From positions 186,001-250,000 of the forward strand of contig NJFT01000033.1 of assembly GCA_002221725.1 (NCBI GenBank): DNA of 64,000 nt. The letters are read 5' to 3'. The notes under the pieces are model-generated. The model was given only the letters and a program-made list of their open reading frames with translations, ran no database searches and was not told where the DNA came from. Origin of the DNA: Scedosporium boydii (taxonomy: Eukaryota; Ascomycota; Sordariomycetes; Microascales; Microascaceae). Both the position numbers and the translations under genes were made by a program. The stretch's first letter is position 1; each line of letters starts with the position of its first letter. Below, piece by piece: positions 48,420-60,114 of the stretch.

Positions 48420-51400
48420 AGGATCCTGCGTCGGGTGTCTGGATCGCGTTTCTCTCAAGTGACCGATATTAACTTCTTCTTTTTCTTTTTGTCTTCTTTC
48501 GTCCTTTCTGAATGTACGTGCCCGCGTCCCGCCAGTGGTTGCTGGAATGGGAGTGTCGTTAAGTGCTTCGTTCAATGTTGTTGAGTTCAAATTAGGATGA
48601 CGTCTGTTCGGGGTAAATGTCCGTTTCTCCTTTTGGCGCCAATTTTTAACCGTGTTTCAACACAACGAGAGTTCGCAGTGTTCCTCTTCGCCGCAAACAA
48701 TTAAAATGTGCTTAACCTTTCTGGGAGACCGTGTAGTTAGGATTATCTTCCGAATGCGAGGGGCAGCGCGCCAAAACGCAAAACGGTATGCCAGTACTCG
48801 AGACAACAATCAACTTCGGAGGCCCCTTGGTGCGCTAGAATATGTCGTAAAGGAGTGTCGGCGCTGAACAGTACTGAGACGAGCCCGAAAGCCTGTCACC
48901 AACAATCCCCAGAATGACAAGGTGGATGGAGGGGGGAATTGGTTTGTGGACCTGAGTGATGAAATGAGGCTGCAAGGTTTGAGCCGGGGGGTCCATTCAA
49001 TACGAAAACGATGAGCAAACTGAAGTCGTCCCCACGTTTTATTCGCGGTCTCTCGTGACTCTTGAGTCTTGGTGTTCTTTAGGGTCTGCCCAGACCAGAC
49101 CTCATCCGTTCGATAATTGTTCGACCGCAATGCAGACTTGCAGAGAAGGGGACCGGGGTTTCGCAAAATGCCAGGCGGCAGCTTAACCAAGACGTGGCGA
49201 CGCGGGGCTCTGGCGGTATTACGAAGTATTTATGAAGATGGGGTGCGAAGTACTTCGTAATTACTCACGTATTGCGTGTGCACAAGTACATTTGATGCTA
49301 AGTTGGACGAGCGTGAGCTCCAATGTTGAAACCGCGTTGATCAGAAGCTGGAAGGCCCCTTCAACCCCGCAAGTTCTCATCGATGTTAGCTGCGTCCGGC
49401 GTCGACTTGACCAAAGAGAGCACAAGAGAGAATGGGTCTGTGAGAATAGGGGCAGCGACTCGCGCTGCTTCATACGACAGACCGTACGAGCAAAAGGTGC
49501 AAAAAGTAATGGCGGTCTCCGTAATCGCCATGCGCAGTCTCCTAGCGCATCGAGATGATTGATTTTGGGGGATGCAACTGCCTGGAGACCTGCAAGGATA
49601 GACAGATACAACCAGGTACAACGGCACGTGCATCATTGAGGGTTGACATGTACTCATCAGGGCGTCCTCGGTTTGGTCGCTCCTGCTCTTCAACAAAGTA
49701 CCCTCCTGTTCTTCACTCCGGATTGGACAGGCCCTAAATTGGAAGGGGCGGGCAAGCTTGGGACGAACGGGGTACGAAGTCGAGATGACATTATTCCCTA
49801 TCCGTATTTGATCCTTCAACGATGACACTCCGAATCAGAACTCGGGATTGGACTGGACATCGATCCCTAGCACTAAAGTCGTGCTGGCATCGTCAATCGC
49901 ATCTTCAATGGAAGAGCGGGGTGTACGAAGAACAGCGCCGCTCAGAAGCTAGCTGAAGCACAACCTGGACAAGCTGCGCGGGGATCAAATGAAATGGCAG
50001 ATTGGTCATTGATCGAAGAGATCCAGCGGGACGATCAATTGATAGTTTCAATCGAGTGGGGGCTACCGCAACAGCCCTTCCCGCATTCGACTAACCAGAA
50101 GTGCCACGAGTGCCACCACAATTGCATCCTCTCTTGGTTTGCTCCACGAGGCAGGACACTGCGGACGAAGTGAGACCAGAACGGGGACACTAAACGACTA
50201 CGAAAGAGACCACTCACGCACGTTGTATTAATACACGTTACTGGACCAGACCTCTGAAAATGCTAAGACACGGAATTCATTCCTTTCGATCCGTTCTCCG
50301 CCCAGACAGCAAGACGCTCTGGTCAGCCTCGGACTACAAGTTTTGATCGATTGAGATGTGACACCGATCTTGCCCTATGGCCTGCAGGAGGTTCTTGGTG
50401 AGACTGCTTAGTGCTCCTGCATGGAAGCAATTTGATTTCCATCCCCGAGTCGTGGCGCCAGGTAATAACTCACATCATATCAATCCAAATCCTTCCCAAC
50501 AACATCCCGCGCAGCCCTTAAACAAGACTCAACGCAACCCTCCAGAACAGCTGCTCCTATTCGTCGTTCACCCACCCACCACTATGCACCGAGCGATGGT
50601 GATCTTGTGTACTTGTGGCGAGCCAAGTCGCCCAGGTAGTTTAGGACACTGAAGTCCCCATTGTCCCGCCTCTAACCAGACTATTGAAAGGGTGCATTCC
50701 AAGGACAAAGATCGGGTACATGCATATAGTAGTACGCAGATGCTCGCCCCGGTTCAAGTTCTCCGTTGTGAACCAAGCCGACGTGGCCTGGGATGGAAAT
50801 TTTCCTTGGAAGCGCCACGGAAGCATGTTTCAATTTCCTATCCCATCAGTTTTTCTCGCCCAGAAAAGCGACTGCACTACACTAGTTCTGCAAGGGCTTT
50901 CTGTAGGTTCTCCATACCGACAGTCCCGGCGCGGAAAGGCCGGCTAGTGGGATCTTGCAGCCGTCGTGTTCGGGGTATCTCACCCAGGTCCGCCGCTGAT
51001 CATAAAATACCAGGTCCATTTAAGCCCAAAGTTAATGGTTTCGAGCAGTCGGCAAAAAATATTGGTAGTTGCATTAAAAAGGAGCAATCCTTCAGTCCAG
51101 CCTTTGGTTCCCGGACCTTGGTTGATAGTGTTTCATGCCCGGAACGGAACACATGGAGATGAAAAATCAAATCCGACCGTGGGAAACCGGTCCAACTAGT
51201 TCGTCTCGAAGTCTAGGCAGGGGCAACACCAAATGCCGGTTATCGACTACGGAACGTGGGAACTTGTGTGCCTTGCCAACCAAGTATGCCTTAATAGTCA
51301 ACCCATCAACCAAGAGAAACTGCCGATCGAAGGCGAGAACTAAAGACAGACGGGCCACTCTCCATTATTGCACGGGGGTGAGTGGTTCACATCGTAGTCC

Positions 51401-52667
51401 CTCGCAACTTTCAGGCGTCTTTCAATATCGAAGATCTTAAATATCCACTTCCTTCTGGTCCGGCTTCCACGGCTTTCCCAGAATGGCTTCTAAGCTGCGA
51501 CTGTGGGGAAAAGAAAGAGCGACGACAGTATCAAATCGAGGGCTGGACAAGGTGCTCATGAGCATAGGGGCGATTATTATCAAAGATTGTCCGTCGCCCT
51601 CGCTCTGCAGGATTGAATGTCCAAAGAAGGTTTGGGGAGGCACTCGCGCTCAAGTCTCTCGAGTCTCTCAAGTCCCTCAAGTCGACTAGTCCGAGGCTAC
51701 ATATGATCCGCAGTTCGAGGAGGCCAGAATAATTGAACATTCCGCCCACCATACCTTGCCTGGGCGACATAGGTACAAGCCTGAAGTTTCAGACCAGCTC
51801 TTGCCTTGCTGAGTCCTGCTCCTGCCTTGGCCATTCGCCTGTTGGTGGGGGAAGTACTCAGTAATAGTCAGTGAACCTGTCCAGTTCAAGCACGCTGGAA
51901 GCAGTGTGGCGTAGAAGTATTGATACTTTGCATTAACTGGATCCAGGTACCTAAGTGGTACAGTGGGGAAGGAAGTGGAAGAACATCAGCTGTGCATCAA
52001 TTGATTGATCAAAATTGACGGGCTCGGCTGGCCACAATTGCATCTGCCCAGGGGGACTTCCCGCCCCGCATTATTGCGACTCTGCGACCGTTACGATCTT
52101 CAAGGCTACGAGCTCAAAGGCCCTGCACAACCGACAAACCCCACGTCCCGCGATTTGACATCACGCCCTCCATACGCCGCGAGTTAGCCGTCAAGGATTC
52201 GCCTTAATTTTCCCTTCGGTGTCCCTTCATAACCAGGTTGTTCGAAGTACTCTTCATCAAGAGCAAGTGACGCCAGTGAACTACACTCTGAGAGCCGAAT
52301 TACATTAGCCAGCTTACTGTGCTGTTTCCACTTCTCTTGCTGCGTCTAGGAGCTATTTGCCGTGCTTCGTATGAGAGACTCCCTCCCCCATCAGCCTCGT
52401 CTCGAAGTCCATCCCATACGACTCAAGCGCAGACCCACAGAGGCCTTATCCGCAGGACCACCACCCTTCTCATCTGTCACATACTTCCCAAGGCTAGCTA
52501 ACCCCTTTCCATACCTGCTCTTGTGACCTTCGGCTGGAGAGGCATATTACGGCGAAACGTCTCTCAAGAAGCCATCGTATCAACTCATCATAACCTTATA
52601 ACTCTTACACACTCTGCATCGACCGTACATAGCGTTTTACTGGAAGCTTTACCGTTTCGATCCTCCG
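48420..52667. other. 4.2-kb gene-free region between two divergent transcription-factor genes
   Basis: No gene is supported; the open frames are short and overlap on both strands. It holds TACTTCGTA-type copies at 49220-49228, 49251-49259 and 49773-49780. The perfect 12-base palindrome CGAAGTACTTCG lies at 49246-49257. Confidence 0.5.
49246..49257. repeat. 12-base perfect palindrome CGAAGTACTTCG
   Basis: The palindrome overlaps one TACTTCGTA copy, and a second opposite-strand copy lies 18 bases to the left. A dyad of this size could bind a dimeric regulator, or could be chance. Confidence 0.6.
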
Positions 52668-54794
52668 ATGCCCCAGTCCAGCTTGATAGACAATCCTCTT
52701 CTGAGGGTGTCTCGTCCTGTATCTGCATGCTCAAGATGTAAGCATCCGCCCATCTCGATGTAGATAATGAACGACCATATGGCTAACAGTCAAAAGGCCG
52801 CTCCGCCAAGGTGAAATGCGACGGCAAACTACCAGCTTGCTCTGCATGTGAAAAGGCTGGGCGAGCAAACGAATGCTCAAGTGCTAGCGATCAGTTTGCG
52901 AGGGGGAAAGAGCGAAGGTGTGTCTAGCCCTGCTAGGGAGTAGAAAAAGGGCCTAAATACTCTTCGAGATCCGACGGATATTAACTCTCTTTGAAGCTAT
53001 GTCGCAGCCCTAGAGCTTCGTGTTGAGAAACTAGAGAAGCAGATTCGCTATGCCAAGGAGCGAAAGGCGTCCATGGCTCTCCACGAGGGAGAGGCTCTTC
53101 CCACGGATATCGACCGCAAAGACTCCATGGCCGCTATTCGCGTCGCTGTCCAAAGGAAGGCGGTGATGAAGCAAGAAAAGGCCGACTTGGACTCTCTCGT
53201 ATCCGACTTTGGTCTGCTGTACGTTAGCAAACTCATTCGGTAACTCATCAGTAACCATCTCTAACCGGTAACTTAGGTCCGTCGACGCTACATCACGAGA
53301 TGTTGAGCCATCAGTCAGCGGTGGTTCAGCCTTTGCAAAGCTGCTTTCTGTATCCTGCTATCGGCACCGGCTCCCTGATCCAAAGGATAGTGGACTCCCT
53401 CCGCATGAAGATGCGCGAAGGCTCGTGCAGTACTACATGGATAACGTCTATGCCCTTTATCCATGCTTCGCCGAGAAAACCATTTGGACAGTCCTCGACA
53501 GCATGTACCAGCCCACCGGGGGACACTCGCTCAAATTTAGCGATCACTGGCTCTTCTGGGCAGTCTTGGCCGTGGGGTCGGCTGCTCAGAGCCGCGGAAT
53601 GAACGATCCATTCTACGAAAGCGGCGTGGATTTCATCGCACGCGCGGTGCCCTACGCCGAGAGGGCTCTCACGCCTGGAGTGCGGGCCACGATCCCTTCT
53701 CTGATTCTCCTTACGCAGTACGCCATGTACGACACGAGACATTTTGACCCGTGGCATTGCATGGGCTTTACGACGCGGGTCGTCCTCGAGATGGGCCTCC
53801 ACCAGGACCCTCCACCACATGACGTGAAGGACAAGAGTGATCTCGAGACGAGGAGGAAGATGTTCCATTGCGCATATGCACTAGATCGGTTAGTTTCCCT
53901 CTGCCCACTCCCCCAAAGATATATACCCATCTCATGATGTTTATGATCATTTGACTCCTAAATTAACACGTCATACAGAGCTGTCAGCATGGGCCACGCT
54001 CGAGCTTTTTCGTTTACGGATTCGACTATAAACGTAGGCCTACCCAGCTCAACAGAACTTGGAAGGATCCCGTCGATTTCAGGTCACATCACCGGCCCGC
54101 AATCCAACGATCCCGCGCTGCACCTGTTCCAGCTCCGGAAGCTCCAATCTAGCTGGTACCAGACGCTCTACCAAGCTGGAGATTCTATCATACCGGACGC
54201 GCAGTCATACCTCTGGAAGAGCTGCCACGATCTTCGGGAATGGGCCGAGCAGCTTCCGCCTACGCTACCGAACGATATTCGCCGTGCCTTTGACCTAGAA
54301 CTTGAGTGGAGCTACGTCTATTGCCTGATGCCGTCGACGAGGGCGCCTCACATGACGGAATACCGACAGTCTCTCACCTTTGAGCACGCCGTTGCCTTCA
54401 TTGAGCGAATGCATGAAATGATTTTTGAAGCAGGTCAGACAGCCTTTACGACCTACTACGACGTTATGCGCGTGTATTTTATCGGGTCTCAGCTCGCCTC
54501 GATCCTCCGCGACGCGTTCGAGCTCATCGTGTCAGGCCGGCCAGCAGCGTTACCGCACAGCGACGCAACCGGAGTTCCGGCGCCACCCGTGCCGCACCGG
54601 TTCTTCCAGCAGCAGTTCGAGGATAATCTGCAACGCAGCCTCAAGGCGATGAGGTTCGTGGACGAGACGCTCGGCAAGTTTGGGGAGAGGTGGGAGGATG
54701 CGCTACAGCTGCTAAACTTGTTCGGGCAGGTTAGCAGGGAGGTGAGGGGGATGTTGGAGCAGAGGGCGGCACAGATGGGGATGAGACAGGGTGT

Positions 54795-54835
<41 letters not shown>

Positions 54836-54852
54836 GCCATCTGGGAGGATAG
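52668..54852 (+). CDS. Zn2Cys6 transcription factor with C-terminal polyglutamine, 632 aa
   Basis: Five exons: 52668-52737, 52797-52917, 52997-53218, 53277-53888 and 53979-54852. The introns (58-90 bases) have CTAAC-like branch points. The first splice completes the zinc cluster C21-x2-C24-x6-C31-x6-C38-x2-C41-x8-C50 (VSACSRCRSAKVKCDG). A coiled coil follows (SYVAALELRVEKLEKQI). The fungal transcription-factor domain covers about 170-430, with LVQYYMDNVYALYPCFAEKT and a RKMFHCAYALDRAVSMGHAR segment rebuilt across the last intron. The C-terminus has 13 consecutive Gln. The start at 52668 is the first in-frame ATG and lies just 20 codons before the first Cys, as is usual for this class. It acts as a nuclear DNA-binding regulator; the target genes are unknown. 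Confidence 0.88.
54796..54834 (+). repeat. (CAG)13 coding microsatellite
   Basis: A perfect CAG run encoding 13 glutamines near the end of the second Zn2Cys6 protein, six residues before its stop codon. Confidence 0.97.
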
Positions 54853-55179
54853 AAGAGAGGGGGAGGGGACGTTGGAGATGGGCTAGGGCGAAACGAGCAG
54901 CCCGTTGCTTTGCTCTCGTATGTCATGTTTGGGATGTATCTTGGATTAACAGAGTGACGAAGATTACGGGATCAGAACTGATGATTTTGATATGTCTATT
55001 TCTCTATTTCTCGAAATGTAGGGTAATCGTGTTTGGCGGAAAGCAGTTCTAGCCTGCGATGGTGTAAGTACGTTTTCGGTCCAAGGCCCATCTCTATAGG
55101 AAGGAGCCACCTGGGCCTCGCACCGACACCGAGGAAGCCATATAGCAGTCAATAAACGGCAGCGATGTCAAGGGATCCG

Positions 55180-55270
55180 CCAGCTAAGCTGGCCGGTTAA
55201 GCACGATCCTCTGGTCAGCTGGTGACGGCGCCAGAGGTGTTCCTGGTTCGATCCCGGGTTGGGCACAGGT
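55180..55270 (+). other. tRNA-like / Pol III-type element, degenerate
   Basis: An A-box-like stretch (CTGGCCGGTTAAGC) is followed by a B-box-like GGTTCGATCCC. A T-arm can be folded (CCTGG, loop TTCGATC, CCGGG), as can a 7-base stem CCTCTGG/CCAGAGG. I cannot pair an acceptor stem, so it is not a functional tRNA. A 14-base T-run 48 bases downstream could terminate Pol III. It may be a tRNA relic or a tRNA-derived SINE head. Confidence 0.35.
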
Positions 55271-55317
55271 TGTAATTGGGTTTTTCAAGGTAGGCTCTGG
55301 CGCGGCGGGTCCCGACA

Positions 55318-55326
55318 TTTTTTTTT

Positions 55327-55364
<38 letters not shown>
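55318..55364. repeat. T14(TG)17 microsatellite
   Basis: A run of 14 T joined directly to 17 TG units, just downstream of the tRNA-like segment. Confidence 0.95.
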
Positions 55365-55370
<6 letters not shown>

Positions 55371-55503
55371 TTTATTTTATCTTTTTTTTGATATTTTCAT
55401 TTCTTTTGTACAAGTTTGATACGTGGGAATGGGATGATGGAAGCTGTGGTTGACCTATTTTTGTTGCAGGATATCAATGTGCAACCTCTTATGTGAAGGT
55501 GAA

Positions 55504-55716
55504 CTACTTCGTATCCCCGCCAGCATTTCGAGCATACGTCTCCGAGCACCAGACCAGGTCCGTGACATCTAGATAGAAGCCCTTCCGAAGCAATTCCGCA
55601 GCCATTCCCTCTCCCACGGCCTCCTCTAGCCAGCTGCGGACAGGTAAAACGTCATCAGCTTGAAGATGGAAGAACCTACACGACGCGTGGATTTCCGCCT
55701 TCACAGCGGCGGCCAT
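55504..55716 (-). CDS. Doubtful small hypothetical protein, 70 aa
   Basis: A short frame starting MAAAVKAEIHASCRFF with a reasonable start context. The middle looks like amphipathic helices (RSWLEEAVGEGMAAELLRKG) and the composition is more protein-like than in neighbouring frames. There is no signal peptide or known domain. It could be a small gene, an exon of a decayed gene or chance. A TACTTCGTA copy overlaps its last codons. Confidence 0.25.
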   Translation of the reverse strand: MAAAVKAEIHASCRFFHLQADDVLPVRSWLEEAVGEGMAAELLRKGFYLDVTDLVWCSETYARNAGGDTK

Positions 55717-58089
55717 GCTTATCCGGGATGTTGAGATACTACTATAAGTATATACACTGGCCGGAGCTGTGGCGCGGGAGGGTTGAAGGTGACCGCCTAA
55801 GGCCGAGGATGGGGTCTCAACATCAACATTGATGCCTTTGTTATTGAGGACTGTTGGGGATGTTTGCTTGCTGAAGAGCTGACATTCAGACTCTTCCTTT
55901 CAACACCGGCAACGAACGCGCGATCGCTCGTCTCATATCTTTGCAAGAGTCGCGAGTTGTAATAGCATTACTCATAAACCTAGGAAAGCTCGTCAACTTA
56001 AACCTCGGTACACAGGTAGAAGAGATGAATTTCTGATGGATGTTGAGATTCAAGCTGGGGCTAAGAAACAGCCGATCCATCTATTATTGATCCATTGATG
56101 TCGTCTAAGAAACCAAGGAAACGGGTGGCAGGGTCTGAAACAATGGGTTCAGATGCCGGGTGGGGTTTGCTGCGCCCGAGAACTACACACTCCGGCCTCT
56201 CTCTTTTCTTATTTTTTTTCTCCTTTTCTGACTTGGGCTGACCATCGACCTTATTGACTCTCTCCTTTAGCCCTAGAGAAGGGATCTGGATTGGCTGGAT
56301 TCTTCGTTTTCAGCTCATGCGGTGCTGGAGCCCTTGATGCAGAAGAATATCGGTTTCTTGCGGGGCACGGCAGCGATAGCACGAAGTAGCACTGAGGCCA
56401 AACGGAAGTCCTGGCGTCCTATATCACAATGTTTCTATCCGAGAGAATATAAAATAGATTCGTCTCGATGCAAGTTTGCCTCGGTGATGTTACTGAACAA
56501 GTGAGCAAGCAGATCCTGCCGTGACTGCAAATAGATCCCGAAGGAAGGACGAGGGAAGTGGATTTTGCGTTGCTGGGGCTGTGGATCCGTGGCACCGGGG
56601 CTGTACGAGATTGTGAAACAGGTCTTTCTTGGCATCTCGCAAGCATCAAGGGTTTTCTTGGTAGATCTACAGATATATTTTGGTCCTGCGCGGAGGGTTT
56701 TTGTTCACAGCGGGCCAGTGTCTATGGATCTGTGGACAGCCCGGCCAGCATGAATCGAATGATGATGCGCTGGCGGAAAGCAATGGGCGACCAACAGAGC
56801 AATGCGATTCTCTCCCTCGGCCCCCAATTCCCCATTCTCATTCGCTCGGTGTGCGGACCATGGACGCTGGCCCAAGCCACAATCGTTCGGGTTCCAAATA
56901 GATGAACCCGCTTGTTATCCGGTGGGACATCTCCAGTCTAATTGGGTGCCGGTCAGCAATGAATGTCCACTCTGACTTCTGCTTTATTGCTTGCTCTGCA
57001 GAGCTCTGCAGATCAGCTCTACGAAGTACGGTACAGTGTGCTATGTCGATTGATGCATGCTCTCTAGCGCTGGCTTCGTATTAGACCGATCTCCATCCGG
57101 AACCCCTTTGCTTTTTCGGGTGGGATTTCCGTGGTGATGGAGCTCTGGCTAAAAGAGGAAGTTGATGAATCGATGATGCCATGGTAGAGTGCTAGTACGA
57201 GTATGACCTCAAGCGTGGAGAGTGGAGAGAGGGAGAGGACGGGGAAGTGGAGAACGAGGTTGGTGTTTTGGGTTAGGAACACAGAGAGAGGAAGAGGAAG
57301 AGGTGGCTGCAAGGTTTCGTCTTGGATCGATCTGGGACTGGATTGGATGGAAACAAGGATTCTCGTGTGCTTTTCGGGCCTGGCTGAGCTGAGCGTGAGG
57401 GTGAGCGTGCGGCCGGATCCTCCCAGCCCAGCCTGGCGAGCATCAATCTATTTTCAATGCCAAGAGGTTGATGCAGAATAAGGATGCGCATGAGGCTTAG
57501 GCTAATATATCTGATGGCAATCATCGCATGCATCTTGATGTAATGGCTCTGCAAGAGTCTGAGAAAAAGAAACAATCTCTCACTTCTGTTCTACTGTTCT
57601 ACTGAGTAGTTTAAATCGACAATCATTTCCCGAAGCGATTCTTCCCTTCGATCATCACTTTCCCAAGTTCCTTGGCTATAATAATTCCAGGAGTCCAGGA
57701 CCATCTTCCTGAACCCTTTGATCCACCCGACAATTCACCTCATTCCCAGACATTCCGCTTCCAGCAACCCCATTGGATCTAGTCTCAATTCCCCAATTCC
57801 CCAGGCTACGTTGCTTTGTTGATTGCCTCGGGAACAACCAGACAACAGAAGTTCCCAAAGAAAACCTGTGGAGGCAACAAATCAGAGAACAAAAGCAAAC
57901 AGACGTGAAATACGAAAAGTACTAAATATATTCAAACTGCTCAGGGCACCAAGACGGATACCGGCCGGACAAGTCTCCAAAAACTCAATTCCTCATCCAA
58001 GCTTGCGCATAACATTCGGTATCGACGCCACCACCCCATCGCTCCTCTCCACTCGTCCCGTCTGGTTCCTCCCTTTGGCTTGGCGGATC

Positions 58090-58097
58090 TATATAAG
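58090..58097 (+). promoter_or_regulatory. TATA box of the SGNH-like gene
   Basis: TATATAAG, the same octamer as at the cellobiohydrolase gene, 116 bases before the ATG. Confidence 0.6.
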
Positions 58098-58212
58098 CTC
58101 GTTTCCGAAGCTATCGGGCGATTCGGGGGTTCAAATACACATAGCCCTTGAGAAACACAGGAATTCAAAAGACCGGAAACAATTCCTGTAAATTCAAGAA
58201 AAAAAAAACACA

Positions 58213-59470
58213 ATGCCTTCTTCTCGTTCAAGAGGCTCGATGCAGCGTCTTGCCCTTTCGGGGTTGCTGTTCCTAGCTTCGGCAGGTAGGTCAAGCTCCG
58301 CAGCGTTGCATTCTACCTCCATCATCGACCCGGCTCCGACATTGAACTCCCGATTTACATCCACTTCAAATCTCATTTATCAACATAAAAGAAGAAAAGA
58401 AAAAAGAAATGAAAAGAAGAAGAAAAAAAAATGGGAATAAAATTGATGAAAAAAAGAATACAGCTAACGCCCAAAATGCAGCCGCTCGTCCAAATGACCG
58501 CCCCTCCCTCTCCGACGTCTCCATCCCCTCCATCTCCCTCCTCGGCGGCAATGTAACCCTCCGCATCCTGCCCCTCGGCGACATCCTCACCCACGGCACC
58601 CCCTCCTCCCCCTCCAGCTACCGCTCCTCCCTCCGCGACCTCCTAATCGCCGACGGAAACCCCGTCGACTACGTCGGCAGCGCCGCCTCCGGCTCCCTCG
58701 ACGACAACCAGGTCGAAGCCCCCTCCACCGTCGGCACGAACCCCATCGCCTCGATCCAAGCGAGTGCCGAGACCGCCGTGCCCGCTTACAAGCCCAACCT
58801 CGTCATCGTCAATGCCGGCACGGACGACTGTCGCCAGGGCAAGGACGTGTCGAACGCCGGGGCCGAGCTGCTCAAGATCCTCGAGGCGAGTTGGAAGAAT
58901 AGCATTTTCGTCTCCGTGGTCCTCACGACCCTCGTCCCCAGCAAAGACGCCACCGTCGAAGCCTGTCTCGAAAAGGTGAACGCGCAGATCACGGACCTCG
59001 TTGCGGCGCAACAGGCCCGGTCGCAGAAAGTCGTGCTCGTGGATTTCCGCGCCGCCGAGAAGGGCGTTACGGCGGATGATCTTACCGAGGAGGTCGATGG
59101 GGAGTTTTTCCCGTCCGGGGAGGCTTACGCGAAGATGGCGGCGTTGCTGTTTGATGGGATAAATAATGCTGCGTCGAGGGGGTGGTTGGAGGCTCCGGAG
59201 CCTTTGCCGAACGCGCCTACGCCGTCGCCGTCGGGGAATGGGACTTCGCCGAGCGCGACGGGGACGGGAGGTGTGAGTGCTCCTACTACTGGCTCGGGGG
59301 AGGCGGGTGAGGGTTCTTCTGGAGGAAACCAAAATGCTGGTGATGGGGGTGTCGCTGAGGAGGCGGAGGGGGCGACGGCGGGTGACCAAGGGAGTGGTGC
59401 GGTGAGTGTTGGTTCCGGCTTTTTGGGCGTGATGGGTCTTGTTGTTGGTCTTGGCCTGGCTATCTTGTAA
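58213..59470 (+). CDS. Secreted GPI-anchored SGNH/GDSL-fold protein lacking catalytic residues, 353 aa
   Basis: Exon 1 is 58213-58285 and exon 2 is 58482-59470. The acceptor at 58481 sits 14 bases after a GCTAACG branch point; an alternative acceptor at 58463 would keep the frame and add six residues. The signal peptide ends RLALSGLLFLASA. The body follows the fungal GDSL family: LRILPLGDILTHG (block I), DYVGSAASGSLDDNQ (block II) and PNLVIVNAGTDDC (block III). A final block reads DGEFFPSGEAYAKMA. In active members these read GDSxTxG, GxND and DxxHP. Here the nucleophile Ser is Ile (residue 59), the block III Asn is Asp (139) and the catalytic His is Phe (234). The tail is Gly/Ser/Thr-rich and ends in a hydrophobic GPI-type signal (GFLGVMGLVVGLGLAIL). 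It is probably a surface pseudoenzyme, possibly a carbohydrate-binding one. Confidence 0.8.
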
Positions 59471-60114
59471 TGCCGGGGGTAATTGGGATGGGGATCATGA
59501 GAAGAAGGAAATGAAAGGGAAGGATACATCATGGATGGCTTGGGAAGCATCATTCGTGGGGGCTAATGGCAGGTAATGACGCGGCGTTGAACACTTGAGA
59601 ACTCGTTATAATAGACTACATATCAACAGATGAAGGTAAAACTTCATCACAAAGAGAGCAAATAGAAACTCATGTCCAATTTTTGCGGGATCGCAAGTTT
59701 CCTCCTCCTCTTCTTTCTCTGGCTCTCACACGAGCAAGTTCATATGGGCCAAGGTTCGATGTAAGTCAAGCCTCAGATCACGAGCTCTCTAGTCAACCCA
59801 GAGCTTGATATTTACAATCAATTGCGTATCACATTTCCGGAACACCCCTTTCGGCTTGCTTGGGCAATCCATAATCGCTCTCAAATTCTTATCCTATCGA
59901 GTCCCCTCTGAATGTGGTATATAAAGCCTTGACTAAAATTGCTCCGCAGAATGAATCCAAAAAAGAAGATACAAAAAATGGGCATTATAAACATGAAGTA
60001 TCGAATGTCTCCCGTCACCAACAAGCCTGGACCGATTTGGGCCCAAACTCATAAGCTCCCTTCACACTCCGTTTTCCCCTCAGGTATCAAAACACATACT
60101 CCTTATGCTCCTAT
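59471..60114. other. Intergenic region between convergent GPI-protein genes
   Basis: The 3' flanks of two converging genes. No gene, repeat or hairpin stands out. Confidence 0.55.

Larger units (their letters stand above)
54853..58212. other. Gene-poor region
   Basis: 3.4 kb with only one doubtful small frame (55504-55716 minus). It contains a tRNA-like segment near 55180-55270, a T14(TG)17 microsatellite (55318-55364) and two TACTTCGTA copies (55505-55513, 57020-57028). A TATA box for the SGNH-like gene lies at the right end. Confidence 0.5.

Noticed and set aside
49361..49828. A 155-codon minus-strand frame in the spacer between the two regulators
   Set aside because: Several frames of similar size overlap on both strands here, none with recognisable features.
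45037..54852. The two Zn2Cys6 genes as cluster regulators of a secondary-metabolite pathway
   Set aside because: No polyketide synthase, peptide synthetase, terpene cyclase, P450 or other tailoring gene lies in the window, and the nearby transporter is about 16 kb away beyond housekeeping genes.
55180..55270. A complete tRNA gene
   Set aside because: The T-arm and a B-box-like sequence are present, but no 7-base acceptor stem and no proper D-stem can be paired, so I list it only as a tRNA-like element.
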